The notes under the pieces were generated by a model. The model was not told the origin of the DNA. It searched no databases and was given only the letters and a program-made list of their open reading frames with translations. From the NCBI RefSeq assembly GCF_036588685.1, contig NC_086384.1, positions 50,299,973 through 50,363,972 of the forward strand: a stretch of 64,000 bases of DNA, written 5' to 3'. The position numbers and the translations under genes were made by a program. Of the stretch, positions 1-12,449 are shown piece by piece. Source of the DNA: Mytilus trossulus (lineage: Eukaryota; Mollusca; Bivalvia; Mytilida; Mytilidae). How positions within the stretch are numbered: the stretch's first letter is position 1; each line of letters begins with the position of its first letter.

Positions 1-2757
1 CATTAGTTTCTCAATTGTATTGTTTTATATTTTTCATTACATCCACTTAAATGGATGACCATACAGACTAACAGTATGGATTTTTTTCATTGTTGAAGGC
101 CATATGCATGATACGGTTGTCTATAATTGCTTATTTTTACTTCATTTGCACTTTTTTGATAGTTTTCTCATTGGCAGTCATACCATATTTCCTAATTTGT
201 ATGATGACAGCTAGTCTGAAAATGATTCTCTGAATTTAATGAACATTTTTATAACATTGATACTAAATCCTTGACCCTTTAAGTTTAAAAATGATCTCAT
301 AATATCAAAGGAAAAAAAGTATGTATAAAGATTTATAATTTTTATTTTATGTATTTGTAGGGCAATGAATGCTTTTTGGTGTGTTTTTTGCTCAACATGT
401 TTACTTGGTCACTGTATAGTATGTCTTCCTACCAGTTGTGGTGATGGATATATACAAAGATATTTTCGGACAGAACAGACAGAAAGTCACTATATTTGCT
501 GCAGAATTCTGACAGAGAATCGCCAACAAGGTGATACATGTTTAAAATAATATGTTTTGAACATGTAAGGTGTTTGTCTAAATATAAGCAGGCATTATTC
601 CATATAAAAAGAGACAAAAGATGATACTATTTGTTTGTATGAGATGCATTACATCTATCTGTCCAATGATAAACTGGGTTAGGGACCAGCTGTAAACTCT
701 AGTAGAGATCCTGACTTCTACATGCATCATGGTAATACTTTGATAGAGGATGGTTGATGCTTTATTCCTTTATTGATGCATCAACTGAAGATTTACAAAT
801 TCAAGAGAGGAAATCCTACGGCTTGATATATGCTGAACATTACAAACTCAAAATAAATAGGTCAGACACTAGCATAACCAGCAACAACTAAATGGTCGTG
901 TTAGTATTCGTACATTTTATTTTTATTGGCCCGTCGACTTCATAGAGGCAAACGAGTAGCAAGTCGTGGTTCATAGAGACCTGTACCTACAAGCAGGTAC
1001 ATTATCATCAGGTTTAAATTGAATAATGACCATTTTTGCTTGAACATAAGAACCTGACAAAACACTCATTGGTCAGATGGGAGTCAGTTTCCCTTACTGC
1101 CAGTAGACGCCATAATACGAATTTCGCGGGGAAAATAACGGCCTTTGACCAAAAACAGAGTTTGCGCAAGGACAGCATTCAGGGCTGATGGTGTGCCAGT
1201 ACGGAGTTGCTTCTTATAAGGTAATAAGCTGGGCATGCATATTCTGCAGGGTAACATACTAAAATAAACGGACAGACATACAGAGATTTGGTGCCTTAAA
1301 ACATTGTAGTCCCTCATTTTAATATTTCCCCATTTACGTCAACATTATCAATACCCTTTTACCTGGATGCAACGCTATACCACACAGGGCAAGAAATTTA
1401 ACCAAGTCTAAAGAGCAACCATCCATTTACACTTTTTTTTTGTCTTCCTTGACTCCATACATAAACCCTATCAAACATGTCTGAGATGCCATTGTCGGAA
1501 ATCTTAATCGCAGAGATCCACTTTTACAAAAGTAAGTCGATTAAAAAGTTGGATTTAGTGTTAAATGCAACAGATGTCCTCAAATACAGTTTTGAAGGCT
1601 TTTACAGATAAGTATACGTCGTGTTATGAAACTGTACCGGAAGAGAGGTTGGTACATATGCTATTGACAAATATTGACAATAAATTTGACGAACATACCA
1701 AAGATTGTGTGTAGAAAATTGTAATGATATTGGCCAGGTGATTCATTGTTGTAAAAAAATAAAATCACAGTGAAACTTAAATTCCGTTTCTAAATGTTGT
1801 ATTTTACACTATTTCTATGAACGAAAAAACTACATGCATAGAACATCCATTAGTGACCAAAATTATGTTTGTGATTTGTTTAAGATATACATTAGCAAAA
1901 TTGTTATCTATTTTTCGAGGAATAATTGATTTTTTAAATTTAAAAAAAAGATCGATGCAATAAAAGGAGTTGGTGCACTGTATATATTAGAAAATTATAG
2001 CAGTTATATTCATAATTTTTTTATATTAAAAAATCCTCGCTATGATATTTGACAAATATCGCATTGATATTATAAAATATTATTAATTCGTATATTTTAA
2101 CAAATTTGATTCGTTCAGGGAAAGTCAAATGTTAAACTATATTTTCGAAGGTAGAGAGAAAACAGCGGAAAGCAAAAAGCATATCGCACGGTTATTTTTA
2201 GAATATCTAAAAACCGATATACTTTGTGACGTCATGTAATGAATTTCAGGATATTGTTTAACGTTTTGAAACACCTGATATCTGTGATCGATTATTTGAC
2301 GAAAAAATCTTTGAATACATAACATGTAAAAAAAAAAAGTAAATGAAATACCACTGACTAATATTTATCTCATCAAAAGACAGTAATTGTATAATATGTT
2401 GTTATTGTCAAGGAGACAATGTTATATCTATAAATTTCCAACAAACCTAAATGACGATTTTGATAAAAAATATGGTTGAAATTAATAATATACAAGTAAC
2501 ACATATAGCCTTTGTATGAGGTCAATACAGAATATATCGACCCAAAGAAGTATATCGACCTCGATTTCTTTTTATTGTGTTCATATTTTCTACACGATGT
2601 TTTATTGTTAACTTCCTCAATAAGAAACTTGAGTTATATATGGATAAGTTATATGTTACTATTTGTTTTGTAATGTTTTGCATGCCTTGTTTTTGTTGGT
2701 TTAAATACAACTTTAAACTTTTGAAATAACATTATTATTTTTATATTCTTTTGCAAA
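1..2757. other. No gene recognised; upstream of first TLR copy
   Basis: AT-rich sequence with only short, unconvincing open frames. Around 170-200 there is a short match to the 'cattggcagtcatacca' end of a common mussel dispersed repeat. The last 300 bases precede the ATG of the first TLR copy and should hold its old promoter. They do not resemble the upstream sequence of the intact TLR at 20415 by eye. A short direct repeat 'atatcgacc' occurs at about 2533 and 2553. Confidence 0.5.
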
Positions 2758-5008
2758 ATGTTGTTTTATCATTTTTTATTGTTTAATATTTGGATTATTG
2801 TTGTCAGTTCTAATGTATTACCAAATCATTGTGATAGTACATTAACTAAAAAGGAAGTAAGATGTAACTGCCGCTCAAAGAATTTAACACATATACCAAC
2901 AGATTGTCCATCTTACACAACAAATCTGTATTTGTCAAATAATAATCTGGACATTTTATCAAGGAAAGTTTTCACTAAATATCCACAGCTAAGATATCTT
3001 GATTTAAGTGATGGTCATGTGACATCAATCGACCAATCAGCGTTTGACAATTTAACACATTTAAAAGAACTGAGTTTATTCAATAATCCAATGAAAACTT
3101 TCATACGGAATGTATTTGCACCACTAGATAAACTGCAAGTACTTCATATATCACATGACTTACTGTCAACGTATCCAAGAGAATCGTGAGAGGATGTTTT
3201 ACATTTAACGAACGTGTTTACTTATGGTGGACCGTCAAATGGATCATTTGCGGAGATATTTTCTGCCATGAAGAGTCTGAAGTATTTACATAGTGATATT
3301 CAAATTCATGTTCTGTGTGATTGTATGTTTCACGTCTTTGATAACACGTTATTAAAAAATCTATAGATAAAAGGTAAATTAATGACAATAGAAAAAGATA
3401 CTTTTTCACCTTTACGATTTCTGTCTAGTCTTGTTATTCCAAATGCATGTTTCCTTGAACTGTCACATACATTGCCAGCGTTACTCGTGTTTGAAAATCG
3501 ACAAAGGGACGAACTTAATTTAAACAAAGAGTACATGGTGATTTCATTACGACAACTGTTTTATTCAAATATAGCGGTAACATTTGTGTAAAGAAGTTAT
3601 TCTTGACATTCAATGGCATAAGAATAGTAAATGCCGACGCAGTTCAGAAGATGAAATACAAACATTGTCTAGAGAGTTTAAACTTAAGTAACAATGACTT
3701 TGATTTTCACCAGCTGTTAACAATATGGTTTTTTAATTTGTTTACCCATCTGAGGACGTTAGAAATGTCGGATAACAACAATCAATTTAGTCAAAATAAA
3801 GTTAAGATAGATGGGATTAAACATACGTGTTTATACTAAATGTTTCACATTTCAAATGCGGACTTTTAAATCACAACCTTCTACAATCTGCCGTCAATTT
3901 GGAACAGTTGATTATGCAAAGCTCTTCACTAAGTACCGGCCTAAACGATGTTCACCACAATCAATTCCTTCAATGACTCAAACGTTTACAGTATATAGAC
4001 TTTTCAAGAAATGCATTTGAAGACCGATTCAGAATTTCAACATTTAAAAGTCCACTTGATAGTTTGCAATCTTTGATACTTGAAGGAAATTTATTCACAA
4101 GTATTCCGTTATGTCTGGAAGACTTCAACATATTACGTTTTCTAAATATTAGAAACAACAAGATAACCTACTTGACAACTGAGGAAATTGACGCCATTGA
4201 AGTGCTTTTCAGAAAATCAAATAGAACGATGACAGTCTTATTAGAGGGCAACCCTTTTGTATGCACTTGTGCTTCATTAGATTTTGTAGAATGGTTATTT
4301 ACTACTTAAGTAAAACTTGACAGCAATGGTTGTTATTCGTGTGTCGGAAACGATGGAAATATTACAACAACAAATACAATTTATAACGACTTACGAATTA
4401 TGAGAATAAGATGTATATCAACAGGTTGGTTAATTTTTTCTGCAACATTATTCTGTATGCTTATATTGTTTATTCTAGTTGGATATCGTTACAAATTGCA
4501 CCTACAATACTTTTGTCTATTCATCGGAATGGCCAATCCACTTTTCCGGAAGTCAAAAGGAGAGACACTTGAATATGATGCATATGTAGTTTATGGCGAT
4601 GGCGACTCTACATGGGTTTATGGACCTTTGCGCATATTTCTTGCAGAGAGACGAAATTATAAACTTCTACATGTACTATTAGATAGAGGTGATGTTCTTG
4701 CTGGAGAACATTTACTTTTTGCTTTATACAATGCCATTCCAAAATGCAAAAAGATAATCTTAGTAATTTCAAAAGAGTTTGTTAACAATGATTGGGCATA
4801 CTATGAAGCTACTGTTGGAATTGAACATTTTCTAGGAATACAAGCAAGAATAATTGTTATAAACCTAGAAAATATAACCAAAACAGAAATACCGCAATGT
4901 GTTCTTTAAATGATGTCATTGGACGCTAACGACCACATTCGTAAAACAGACACATTAAGTAAAAATAACATTTTCTGGAAATGTTTAGATCAAGCAATGA
5001 AACGTTAA
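2758..5008 (+). pseudogene. Toll-like receptor pseudogene (copy 1)
   Basis: Broken copy of the receptor that is intact at 20415-22877. It starts with an ATG and a hydrophobic leader, then an LRRNT with the CNC and C pattern, leucine-rich repeats, an LRRCT (CTCASLDFVEWLF), a membrane segment and a TIR domain (YDAYVVYGDGD, then LLDRGDVLAGEH). Lesions: TGG to TGA at 3187-3189, TAG at 3364-3366, a frame change before 3589 (reading passes from frame 1 to frame 3), a large deletion of middle LRRs near 3830, a further frame change before 4064, AAA to TAA at 4307-4309, and CAA to TAA at 4907-4909 inside the TIR. The natural stop is kept at 5006-5008. The TIR has two extra residues (LLHVLL) compared with the other copies. 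A non-functional receptor is the best reading; a truncated secreted LRR fragment of 143 residues could still be made. Confidence 0.9.
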
Positions 5009-5100
5009 TGAAAGACAGTGTCGTTATGGCTCTTTTCAATTGATGCTATTCAACAATATTTTTCATTGCACGCATGCTTTGTCAGTGTAAAGCATATGTA

Positions 5101-5106
5101 AATAAA
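5101..5106 (+). promoter_or_regulatory. AATAAA polyadenylation signal of TLR copy 1
   Basis: AATAAA lies 93 nt after the ancestral stop. The aligned position after the intact TLR (22971-22976) has the same hexamer in the same context, which supports a real 3' end signal for this gene family. Confidence 0.55.
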
Positions 5107-5654
5107 GTAGACATTAAAAACCTGCACGGTGGTACTGAAGATACGATGACAACTATATTTGTCAAAGGAACAAAAGAAACCTTTGATATTAAAATACGGC
5201 TAGATGGGCTTGAAGGTATGAGCAACAACTTTCCCATAACAAAAATATACTACTAAAATTTGCTTTACCAAGATGATTTTATGTGTAAAATATCATTGTC
5301 GGTAAATCGCTTATATATATTTTGACTTAAAACGTTGCTTGAAACGACATATTTTGGTCAATATACGTGGATTTGATCACTATTTTAGAGTATTTTACAA
5401 TGTGACATCATACGTAACTTTCTTTGCAAATGTATCGAGACTATGTTAACCTGTTTATTAAAATGTAACACAAAAGTAATCCTTGAATAAACTGACTATT
5501 TATGCAAAAACTAATTCCTTGATCATATCTCATGTTTTATTTTTTTGGAATTTGGCGTCTATGATGCAGGTAGTTCCAGACAAGTGCTTCAGACACAACC
5601 TTTTTTTGAAGTTTTCCTTTCATTTATATAAATTCTATATAACTAGTTACAACA
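5107..5654 (+). other. 3' flank of plus-strand TLR duplication block
   Basis: No gene. The sequence aligns by eye with the flank after the intact TLR (22977-23200, then 24024-24160 and 24360 onward), for example the shared 'aaaaacctgcacggtggta' and 'aaaatatcattgtcggtaaa'-type stretches. This shows that the two plus-strand TLRs were duplicated with kilobases of flank. The 60-residue frame at 5074-5256 is not conserved in the other copy. Confidence 0.6.
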
Positions 5655-5885
5655 GTTATCAAGGGTTCCAGGATTACAATTTAATACGCCATACGCGCGT
5701 TTCGTCTTCATTAGACTCATCAGTGACGCTCAGATCAAAATAGTTTTATAGCCAATTAAGCACAAAGTTGAAGAACATTGCGGACCCAAAATTCCAAAAT
5801 ACGGCTAAGGTAATATATTCCTGGGATAATAAAGTCCTTAGTTTTTGAAAAAATTGAAATTTTTGTTACAGGAAATTTATAAATA
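5655..5885 (-). repeat. Mussel dispersed repeat, 'acgcgcgtttcgtc' family
   Basis: It contains 'acgcgcgtttcgtcttcatt', 'gactcatcagtgacgctc', 'caaagttgaagaacattg' and a 'cctgggataataaagtcctta' segment in order. The same order recurs at 6590, 24150, 27255 and 56108, and in the opposite orientation at 29400 and 35425. It looks like a short non-autonomous element; its class is not clear from sequence. Confidence 0.75.
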
Positions 5886-6589
5886 TATACAAATAATTGT
5901 ATTTAGATGAAGAAATACTATTTCACATAATTTTGTCAAACAGACATGCTTGATTGTATGCTAATTATGTGTATGATACAAACCATATCTGCTTTTTTAA
6001 AGAATTAATAATTTTACATTTGAAAAAGAAGTAGCTTTATTGCATTCAATACAAGGTCAGAAATTTATGTGAAGTAAAGCGATGTTCTTTGTTTTCTTCC
6101 CGTTTAAATACCACTTCCGTATAGCAATATTCATATAAAATATCTTACTCATTAAACATTACCTTATTCATCAGGTAAACACGTACGAACTATTTGAAGT
6201 AAATGTTAAAATGAATGACACCTTTTCAATACACGCATAATTTGAAATTTTTCCGTTTTAACTGCTCCTCTTTTCCTCCTTTATGTATTACAAAAAGAAA
6301 TGTGAATTAACTTATTCTAACAGTTTAATTGTTTTGTGCAGTGTGATAAATACAAATGTGCAACGCGAATATTATTTTGTATATTTAAATTAATAATCTT
6401 CCATAACCAAAGGTTGTTATTTTATAGTTATTGATACTGTCTAAAATTGTATTATATGCTTTAGAAGAATAAAAAACTTACGGTCTTACATCACAAAAAG
6501 TCTTTCTATTTATAAAGGCACTTCACATTCTTTGGACTCGCTCGCTAAAAATTGTTGGAAACATAAACAACAAGTTTCGTTATTGAATA

Positions 6590-6835
6590 GTTGTCAAAAG
6601 TACAAGGATTATAATTTAGTACGCCAGATGCGCGTTTCCTTTACATAAGACTCATCAGTGGCACTCATATCAAAATATTTATAAAGCCAAACAAATACAA
6701 AGTTGAAGAGCATTGAGGATCAAAAATTCCAAAAAGTGGTGCCATATACGGATTAGGTAATCAATACCTGGGATAAGAATATCCTTAGTTTTTCGTAAAA
6801 TTTAATTATTTGTAAACAAGAAATTTATAAAAAAA
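6590..6835 (-). repeat. Mussel dispersed repeat, 'acgcgcgtttcgtc' family
   Basis: Second copy, with 'acgccagatgcgcgtttcc', 'actcatcagtggcactcat', 'caaagttgaagagcattgag' and 'cctgggataagaatatcctta'. It is more complete at the interior end than the copy at 5655. Confidence 0.75.
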
Positions 6836-8660
6836 AAAATGAATACATTATTGATATTCAGGTCAACACCGAAATCTTGACTACTGGGCTGAAAACTTAC
6901 GCAAGTATTGCTGCATTTAAGATGAATCAACCACTTACTATTTCAAATGTCCTTCTTCGGACTCCAACTCACAGGCTTTTAGTAATTTCAATAGTCGAGG
7001 ATGAAAAATTATTCATTAACTTCTTTACACATTTAAGACTTGTTTGGTAATAAATGTATATCATTCCTGAAAAAATGTGTTGCATTTCGAATTCGCTTGC
7101 TCTCATCAATAAATGTGATAAATTGTCAAAAGAACAAATTATTATCATAGATTGCTTTAGTACAATATATATGACGAACATGAAAATAGTGGACCTTACT
7201 TTCTTTTTTTTTCTCGAAAAAGTAGTATGATTGCCAAAAACTTATTAAGGAGAGTCGAGGGTGAAACAAATTCAGAAACAATTTTAACATTATTGTTTTC
7301 ATTACAAATTTTATTTATTACACTTTTAGTTGTTACTTTATAATATAATACTAAAATCAACCAAAAAGATCGATTCGGTTTGGCTCTAGATTGTTTTTAA
7401 AATATTTGTATCATTGAAAAAGCATTAAAGGATCTGCCTTTGGTGCAAACATGCCATTTGTTTACATTTAAATTGAAATAAATTTTTTAACTCATCGGTG
7501 ACATATATTTTTTTATTTTTTTTTAAATAAGCTGTACTTGAACTAAACAATTGTAAACTTTTAACGATTTCTGAAATTGAGGTTTTTTTTATTCCGCTTT
7601 TCGTTCATGCATGCTTTTTTCGAAGGCAGATTATGTGCTTAAATGAACGGTGACCCCACTACTTTATTTTATTTTTCTACTAATTTTATGATAAAGTTCA
7701 TTTAAAGGAAAAATAGTAAAAAACATGAATTTATACCGACAAGCCCCGTTTAGACCGTGAACGACCAAATACAAGTTAGGAACAGAAGATGCACGTATAC
7801 TCATTAGCAAAAAGCAAATCAACAAAATAACACCCAGTGCAGATCTAACAGAACTCGCAGTTACTGACAGCTAGTTCATAGACAATAACATGTTTATGTC
7901 ATTAATATCCATTAACAATCACTTAAATAGCATCATTCGTCATAGATATCATTAATACCAGACGATTTTTTTGAGGAATAGAATATATCAGGGTTTTTCA
8001 TCTATCTTGCATGTTTATTTCTTTCTCTATATTTCTCATTATAATGTTAATAATATAAGACAATATCAGGCCTCTCATGAAGGTCTACAACTGGTTACAG
8101 AAGAAAGATTTTAGTAATACAGCAAATGCTTACACTTTGATGGGAATTGCTTACTTTGTTTCATGTTGAATGCTCGTTAACGTTTTTCAAAGCCCTCGAA
8201 ACTTCCCCTATTGGTCCATCGCACTTTAGCGTGATATACTGCCGTACAGTACTTTAGCAACCAAACAACCATCGAATGTTAGCGTGAGACAACGCCATAA
8301 TTGAGCGTAGACCATTGCACTTTACCGTAGCCATCGCGCTTTAGAGTCCTTCATATACTTGTATAATATGTATTGCTGTAACTTATGTAATCTGTTGATG
8401 TATAGGTAGCTTAATTTTGGAACATTAAATCTTAAAATACCACTTAACAGATAGTCATTTTATGTTAAAAAAAATGTGTATTTTATTCTTTATTGAAAAT
8501 TGTATCATTGATGTACAAATGTATACTCCTTAAACTACAATTACTCAATCTTTTGTAAGCAAACTATTTAAAAAATCTACATATACATGTTATACATTAC
8601 AGTAAAAATATAGAAAAGCGGGTCTTGGCCTTTTATGGTTTACTTTTAAATCAAAAGATG
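6836..8660. other. No gene; distal flank of TLR duplication block
   Basis: No coding region recognised. Parts match 27150-27900, for example 'attgctgcatttaa...tcaaccactta' and 'gatgc(a/c)cgta(t/c)actcat(t/g)agcaaa'. The plus-strand TLR duplication therefore reaches to about 8.0 kb here and about 27.9 kb in the second copy. At 8210-8345 a short run of related phrases ('catcgcactttagcg', 'cattgcactttaccg', 'catcgcgctttag') stands out as a small degenerate repeat. Confidence 0.5.
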
Positions 8661-8669
8661 AAACCAACA

Positions 8670-8790
8670 CGTTTAATAATTTAATGCGTCCGAAGCGCTT
8701 TTCTTGATTTACCTTTATCAGGAACGCTCAGAGCCAAATATTTGCCTTCCCATCCCTTTAAACAGAACAATGCGGTTTCATTGTAAATGC
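8670..8790 (+). repeat. Mussel dispersed repeat, 'gcgtccgaagcgcttttc' family
   Basis: It contains 'aatgcgtccgaagcgctttt', 'gatttacctttatcaggaac' and 'gctcagagccaaatattt'. The reverse complement of the same phrase occurs at 25660-25740 and 26020-26090. Same-orientation copies occur at 30095 and 49270. Confidence 0.7.
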
Positions 8791-8879
8791 AAGTATAAAA
8801 ACAGTAACGGCTATTTAGAATATTGCTTCAAATAATTCAAATGATATGTGGATTGTTATTTAAAGTACGTGCTCTTGGA

Positions 8880-9261
8880 TCTAATAAAAAGACACAGCAG
8901 TTACAGTTTTAAATAGAAGAAGTTTTATTTATTTATGCATTTAAAGTGTGTCACTCCTTCTTATCTTTATTTCGATTTATTCCAATTATTTTACCTGTTA
9001 AGATAAGTTATTTTATACGAAATAGATTTGGGTATATTGAAGTGGTATTTAATATGAAAGAAAACCGTTATCGTTTAAATGCACATAAACTTTACTATTG
9101 CATGCAACGTTGTCACATCCTGTTAGAATATTTAATTTATATTGAACACAATACACATGGGTTGCATGCGTCACGGTACAAGGAAATTATATCAAAAACA
9201 TATTTTACAAAATAGTTTCACATTTTTTAATGACAGTCACGTGATGTTTGTTTATTTTTTA
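8880..9261. other. 3' flank shared by minus-strand TLR copies
   Basis: No gene. It aligns by eye with 31440-31800 and, interrupted by an insertion, with 16080-16680: shared 'ctaataa(a/g)aagacaca', 'gttatcgttta', 'cacatcctgttagaat' and 'ttgcatgcgtcacggt'. In all three places it is followed by the 63-bp satellite and then by the 3' end of a minus-strand TLR copy. Confidence 0.65.
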
Positions 9262-9455
9262 ACGTTGGGTACTTCAATATTGGTGATTGATGCGTTGAAT
9301 TTTGGTACTTCCTATTTTCCTTTTTCGTTGGGTACTTGAATGTTGGTGATTGATGCGTTGAATTTTGGTACTTCCTCTTTTCCTTTTTCGTTGGGTACTT
9401 TGATGTTGGTGATTGATGCATTGAATTTTGGTACTTCCTCTTTCCTTTTTCGTGA
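9262..9455. repeat. 63-bp tandem satellite, about 3 copies
   Basis: The unit starts 'gttgggtactt' at 9264, 9327 and 9390, an exact 63-bp period, and runs through 'ggtgattgatgcgttgaatt'. Related arrays lie at 16740-16950 and 31836-32025. The period is divisible by three, so it gives a shadow reading frame on the minus strand that I do not regard as coding. Confidence 0.9.
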
Positions 9456-9554
9456 CTTGATAAATAATAGTTATACTTCCAAATAAATGTAAAATTTAAC
9501 TCAAAATGATTTAAAAAATATTCGACATTTGTTTTTCTTAGGGGTTGGTGTTTT

Positions 9555-9612
9555 CCAGAGGTGAGGTGAAAGTATGACCATTTTAGTCATAGGGTCCACA
9601 TGAACCTTAAAC
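9555..9612. repeat. Solo end of an inverted-repeat (MITE-like) element
   Basis: 'gaccattttagtcatagggt' followed by 'ccacatgaacctta' matches the right terminal repeat of the complete element at 54669-55247. Only one end is present here. Confidence 0.6.
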
Positions 9613-9763
9613 AAAATGTAATATATTAATGTCTTTCTCTTATTCTTTTCTAAAACAAAGCTCAATCATTTAGATATCCCAGAATATTCAATGGAATAAG
9701 TTTAAATTTGAAAATTGTTTTGTATTATAATTTTATCATTTATAAATGACAAAGTTGTTATCA

Positions 9764-12241
9764 CTACCGTTCCATGGCTTTATCCAAACATTTCCAGAAA
9801 ATGTTATTTTCATTAAATGTGTCTGTTTTACGAATGTGGTCATTGGCATCCAATGCCATCATTTGAAGAACACATTGCGGTATTTCTGTTTTTGTTATAT
9901 TTTCCAGGTTTATAACAATTATTCTTGCTTGTAATCCTAGAAAATGTTCAATTCCGACAGTAGCTTCATAGTATGCCCAATCATTGTTAACAAACTCTTT
10001 TGAAATCACTAAGATTATCTTTTTGCATTTTGGAATTGAATTGTTTAAAGCAAAAAGTCTATGTTCTCCAGCAAGGACATCTCCTCTATCTAACAAAAGA
10101 AGTTTGTAATTCCGTCTCTCTTCGAGAAATAAGCGCAAAGGTCCATACACCCATTTATAGTCGCCATCGCAATAAGCTACATATGCATCATATTCAAGTG
10201 ATTCTTCTTTTGACTTCCGGAAAAGTGGATTTGCCATTCCGATAAATAAACAAAAGTATTGTAGGTGCAATTTGTAACGATATCCAATTAGAATGAATAA
10301 AAGAAGAACACTGAATAAAGTTGCAGAAAAAATTAACCATACTGTAGTAATACATCTTATTCTCAAAATTCGCAAGTGATTGTAGACGATATTTGTTGTT
10401 GTAATATTTCCATCGTTTCCGACGCACGAATAACTACCATTGCTGTCAAGTTTTATTTTTGTAGTAAATAGCCATTCAACAAAATCTAATGAAGCACAAG
10501 TACAAACAAGGGGGTTTCCCTCTAATAAGACTGTCATTGTTTCATTTGATTTTTCAAATAGCACTTCAATCGCGTCAGTTTCTTCAGTTGTAAAATACGC
10601 TATTTTGTTGTTTCTGATGTTTAGGAAACTAAGACGGTTCAAGTCTTCTAGATTCAAGGGAATACTTGTGAAAAAATTTCATTCAAGTATCAAACATTGT
10701 AAACTGTCAAATTGACTTTTAAATGTTGAAGTTCTGAACTGGTCTTCGAATGCATTTCTTGAAAAGTCTATATACTGCAAATGTTTGAGTCCTTCGAGGA
10801 ATTTACCTTGGTAATCCTCTTTAAGACCAACACTTAGTGAAGAACTTTGCATTATTAACTGTTCCAAATTGACGGCAGATTGCAGAAGGTTGTGATTTAA
10901 AAGTCCGCATTTGAAATGTGAAACATTAAGTATTACCACGTTCTGAAGTCCATTAAATGTGTAATTGCAGTCTGCAAGTGATGTGTACGTCAAATCTATT
11001 ATTTTTAAATGTGGGATACCCTTGAAAGTTATACTGTTTATGATGCCAAAATCATGGCCAATTATAAAGGAGGCGTTTAAGAATTCGAAAGAGGAAGGAA
11101 GTCTTATTGAGTAATCTTTTTGCGTATCAGTTTTAAGACTATGTTCTCTCGTTCGTCTAGAACTATCACTCTTTTGTTTTTAAGAATTTTGTATAAAGTT
11201 ACCACTAATTAAAGACATGTCTATTCTCTTGATATTGATAAAGAATTTGAAATATAAAAAGATATATTCCTGGTGAAAATCAAATTTATTTAAGTATAAA
11301 GCCTCAAGACAGTTTCTGTATTTCATTTTCTGGAAGGCGGATGTATCTATAAGCCTGATACCGTTGTCTCTTAAGGATAATCTTTTTACGCATATGTTAC
11401 CGATATATGCAAATAGATCAGCCGAAATAACGTATTCACCATAACTTTTGAAATTATCGCCCAAATTTAATTCTCCATCTGTCGATTTTTAAACACGTGT
11501 AAAGCTTGTAAAGTATTTGATAGTTTCGAGAATCTTTGACCTAGCGTAATAAGACTAGAAAGTACTTTTAACGGTGCAAAAGTATCGACTTCTATTTCTC
11601 GTGTACCGCCATTGATACTTAAATACTTTAATGGCGTCCTTTTAAATGAATCAAATGTAAAGTTATGTATAGCATAACTTTCATAATCACCTTGGAAATA
11701 ATGAAGATTTTTCATGACAAAAAATATCTCTGCGAATGATCCTTTTGACGGTCCACCATAAGTAAACACATTTGTTAAACGTAAAACATCTGACCACGCC
11801 TCTCTTGGATACGTTGACAACAAATCATGTGATATATGAAGTACTTGTAGGTCATCTAGTGGTGCAAATATATTCCCCCGAAATGTTTTCATTGGATTAT
11901 CGAATAAATTCAGTTCGGTTAAATGTGTCAATTTTTCAAAAGCTGATTTATCTATTGCACTTATATTACAGCTGCTGATATCCAGACATCTAAGTTGTGT
12001 ATATCTAGCAAATATTTCCTTACCTAGACTGTTAAGGTTATTTTTTAACCAGAAGTAAATCTGTTGTGTTTCTTGGACATTCTGTCGGTATAAATGTTAA
12101 CCGTCTTGAACTGCAGTCAAATCTTGAAACCTTTTCACTACATATTACTTCACATTGCCTTGAATAAACAGAAGAACTGAACAAAAGGAAAACCAAAACG
12201 GCAATCGCCAACATTTTGTTAAAACATTTTATCGGTAGCAA
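9764..12241 (-). pseudogene. Toll-like receptor pseudogene (copy 2)
   Basis: Near full-length copy of the same receptor on the minus strand. The ATG at 12239-12241 opens a leader (MLAIAVLVFLLFSSS near residues 10-24), then LRRNT, LRRs, LRRCT, the membrane segment LIFSATLFSVLLLFILIGY and a TIR domain ending KAMER. Lesions: one extra base in a run of six T (plus strand 12041-12046) shifts the frame; one base is missing at about 11468 and shifts it back; in-frame TAA at 11180-11182; GGA to TGA at 10679-10681. From 10678 to the natural stop at 9764-9766 the frame is open (LRRCT, TM and TIR). The two frameshifts compensate each other. The frameshift in a homopolymer could be an assembly error, but the two nonsense codons cannot both be explained that way. 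Confidence 0.9.
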
Positions 12242-12441
12242 TCCCGTTTCGAAATCTACCTAAACAATTTAATACAAGGAAAATTTAAACATAAATTCAT
12301 TCATAGGCATTTGAACATTCCGAATCCATGAGGCTTATTGGGTTACATTTTAAATGTATTTTGGCGAAAAATAAAATGACTTTCTATTAAACAAATTCGC
12401 AAATAACCGGTCGTTTCACGATTTTTTTAGTGTTAGTCAGG

Positions 12442-12449
12442 TATTTATA
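12442..12449 (-). promoter_or_regulatory. Possible TATA box of TLR copy 2
   Basis: TATAAATA on the minus strand, about 200 nt before the ATG at 12241. In such AT-rich DNA this match may be chance; no initiator or conserved upstream block supports it. Confidence 0.2.

Noticed and set aside
9227-9421. Repetitive frame HQSPTxKYPTKKExRKYQNST on the minus strand
   Set aside because: Product of the 63-bp satellite; no start, no conservation in the other arrays.
9262-9455. Possible CRISPR-like array
   Set aside because: Units abut with no spacers, and the context is an animal genome; it is a plain tandem satellite. The same applies to 44401-44870.
10000-10245. Frame antisense to the TIR domain, also seen at 17826-18098 (+) and 22396-22641 (-)
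   Set aside because: It recurs only because the TIR sequence itself is conserved between TLR copies; codon conservation follows the TIR frame.
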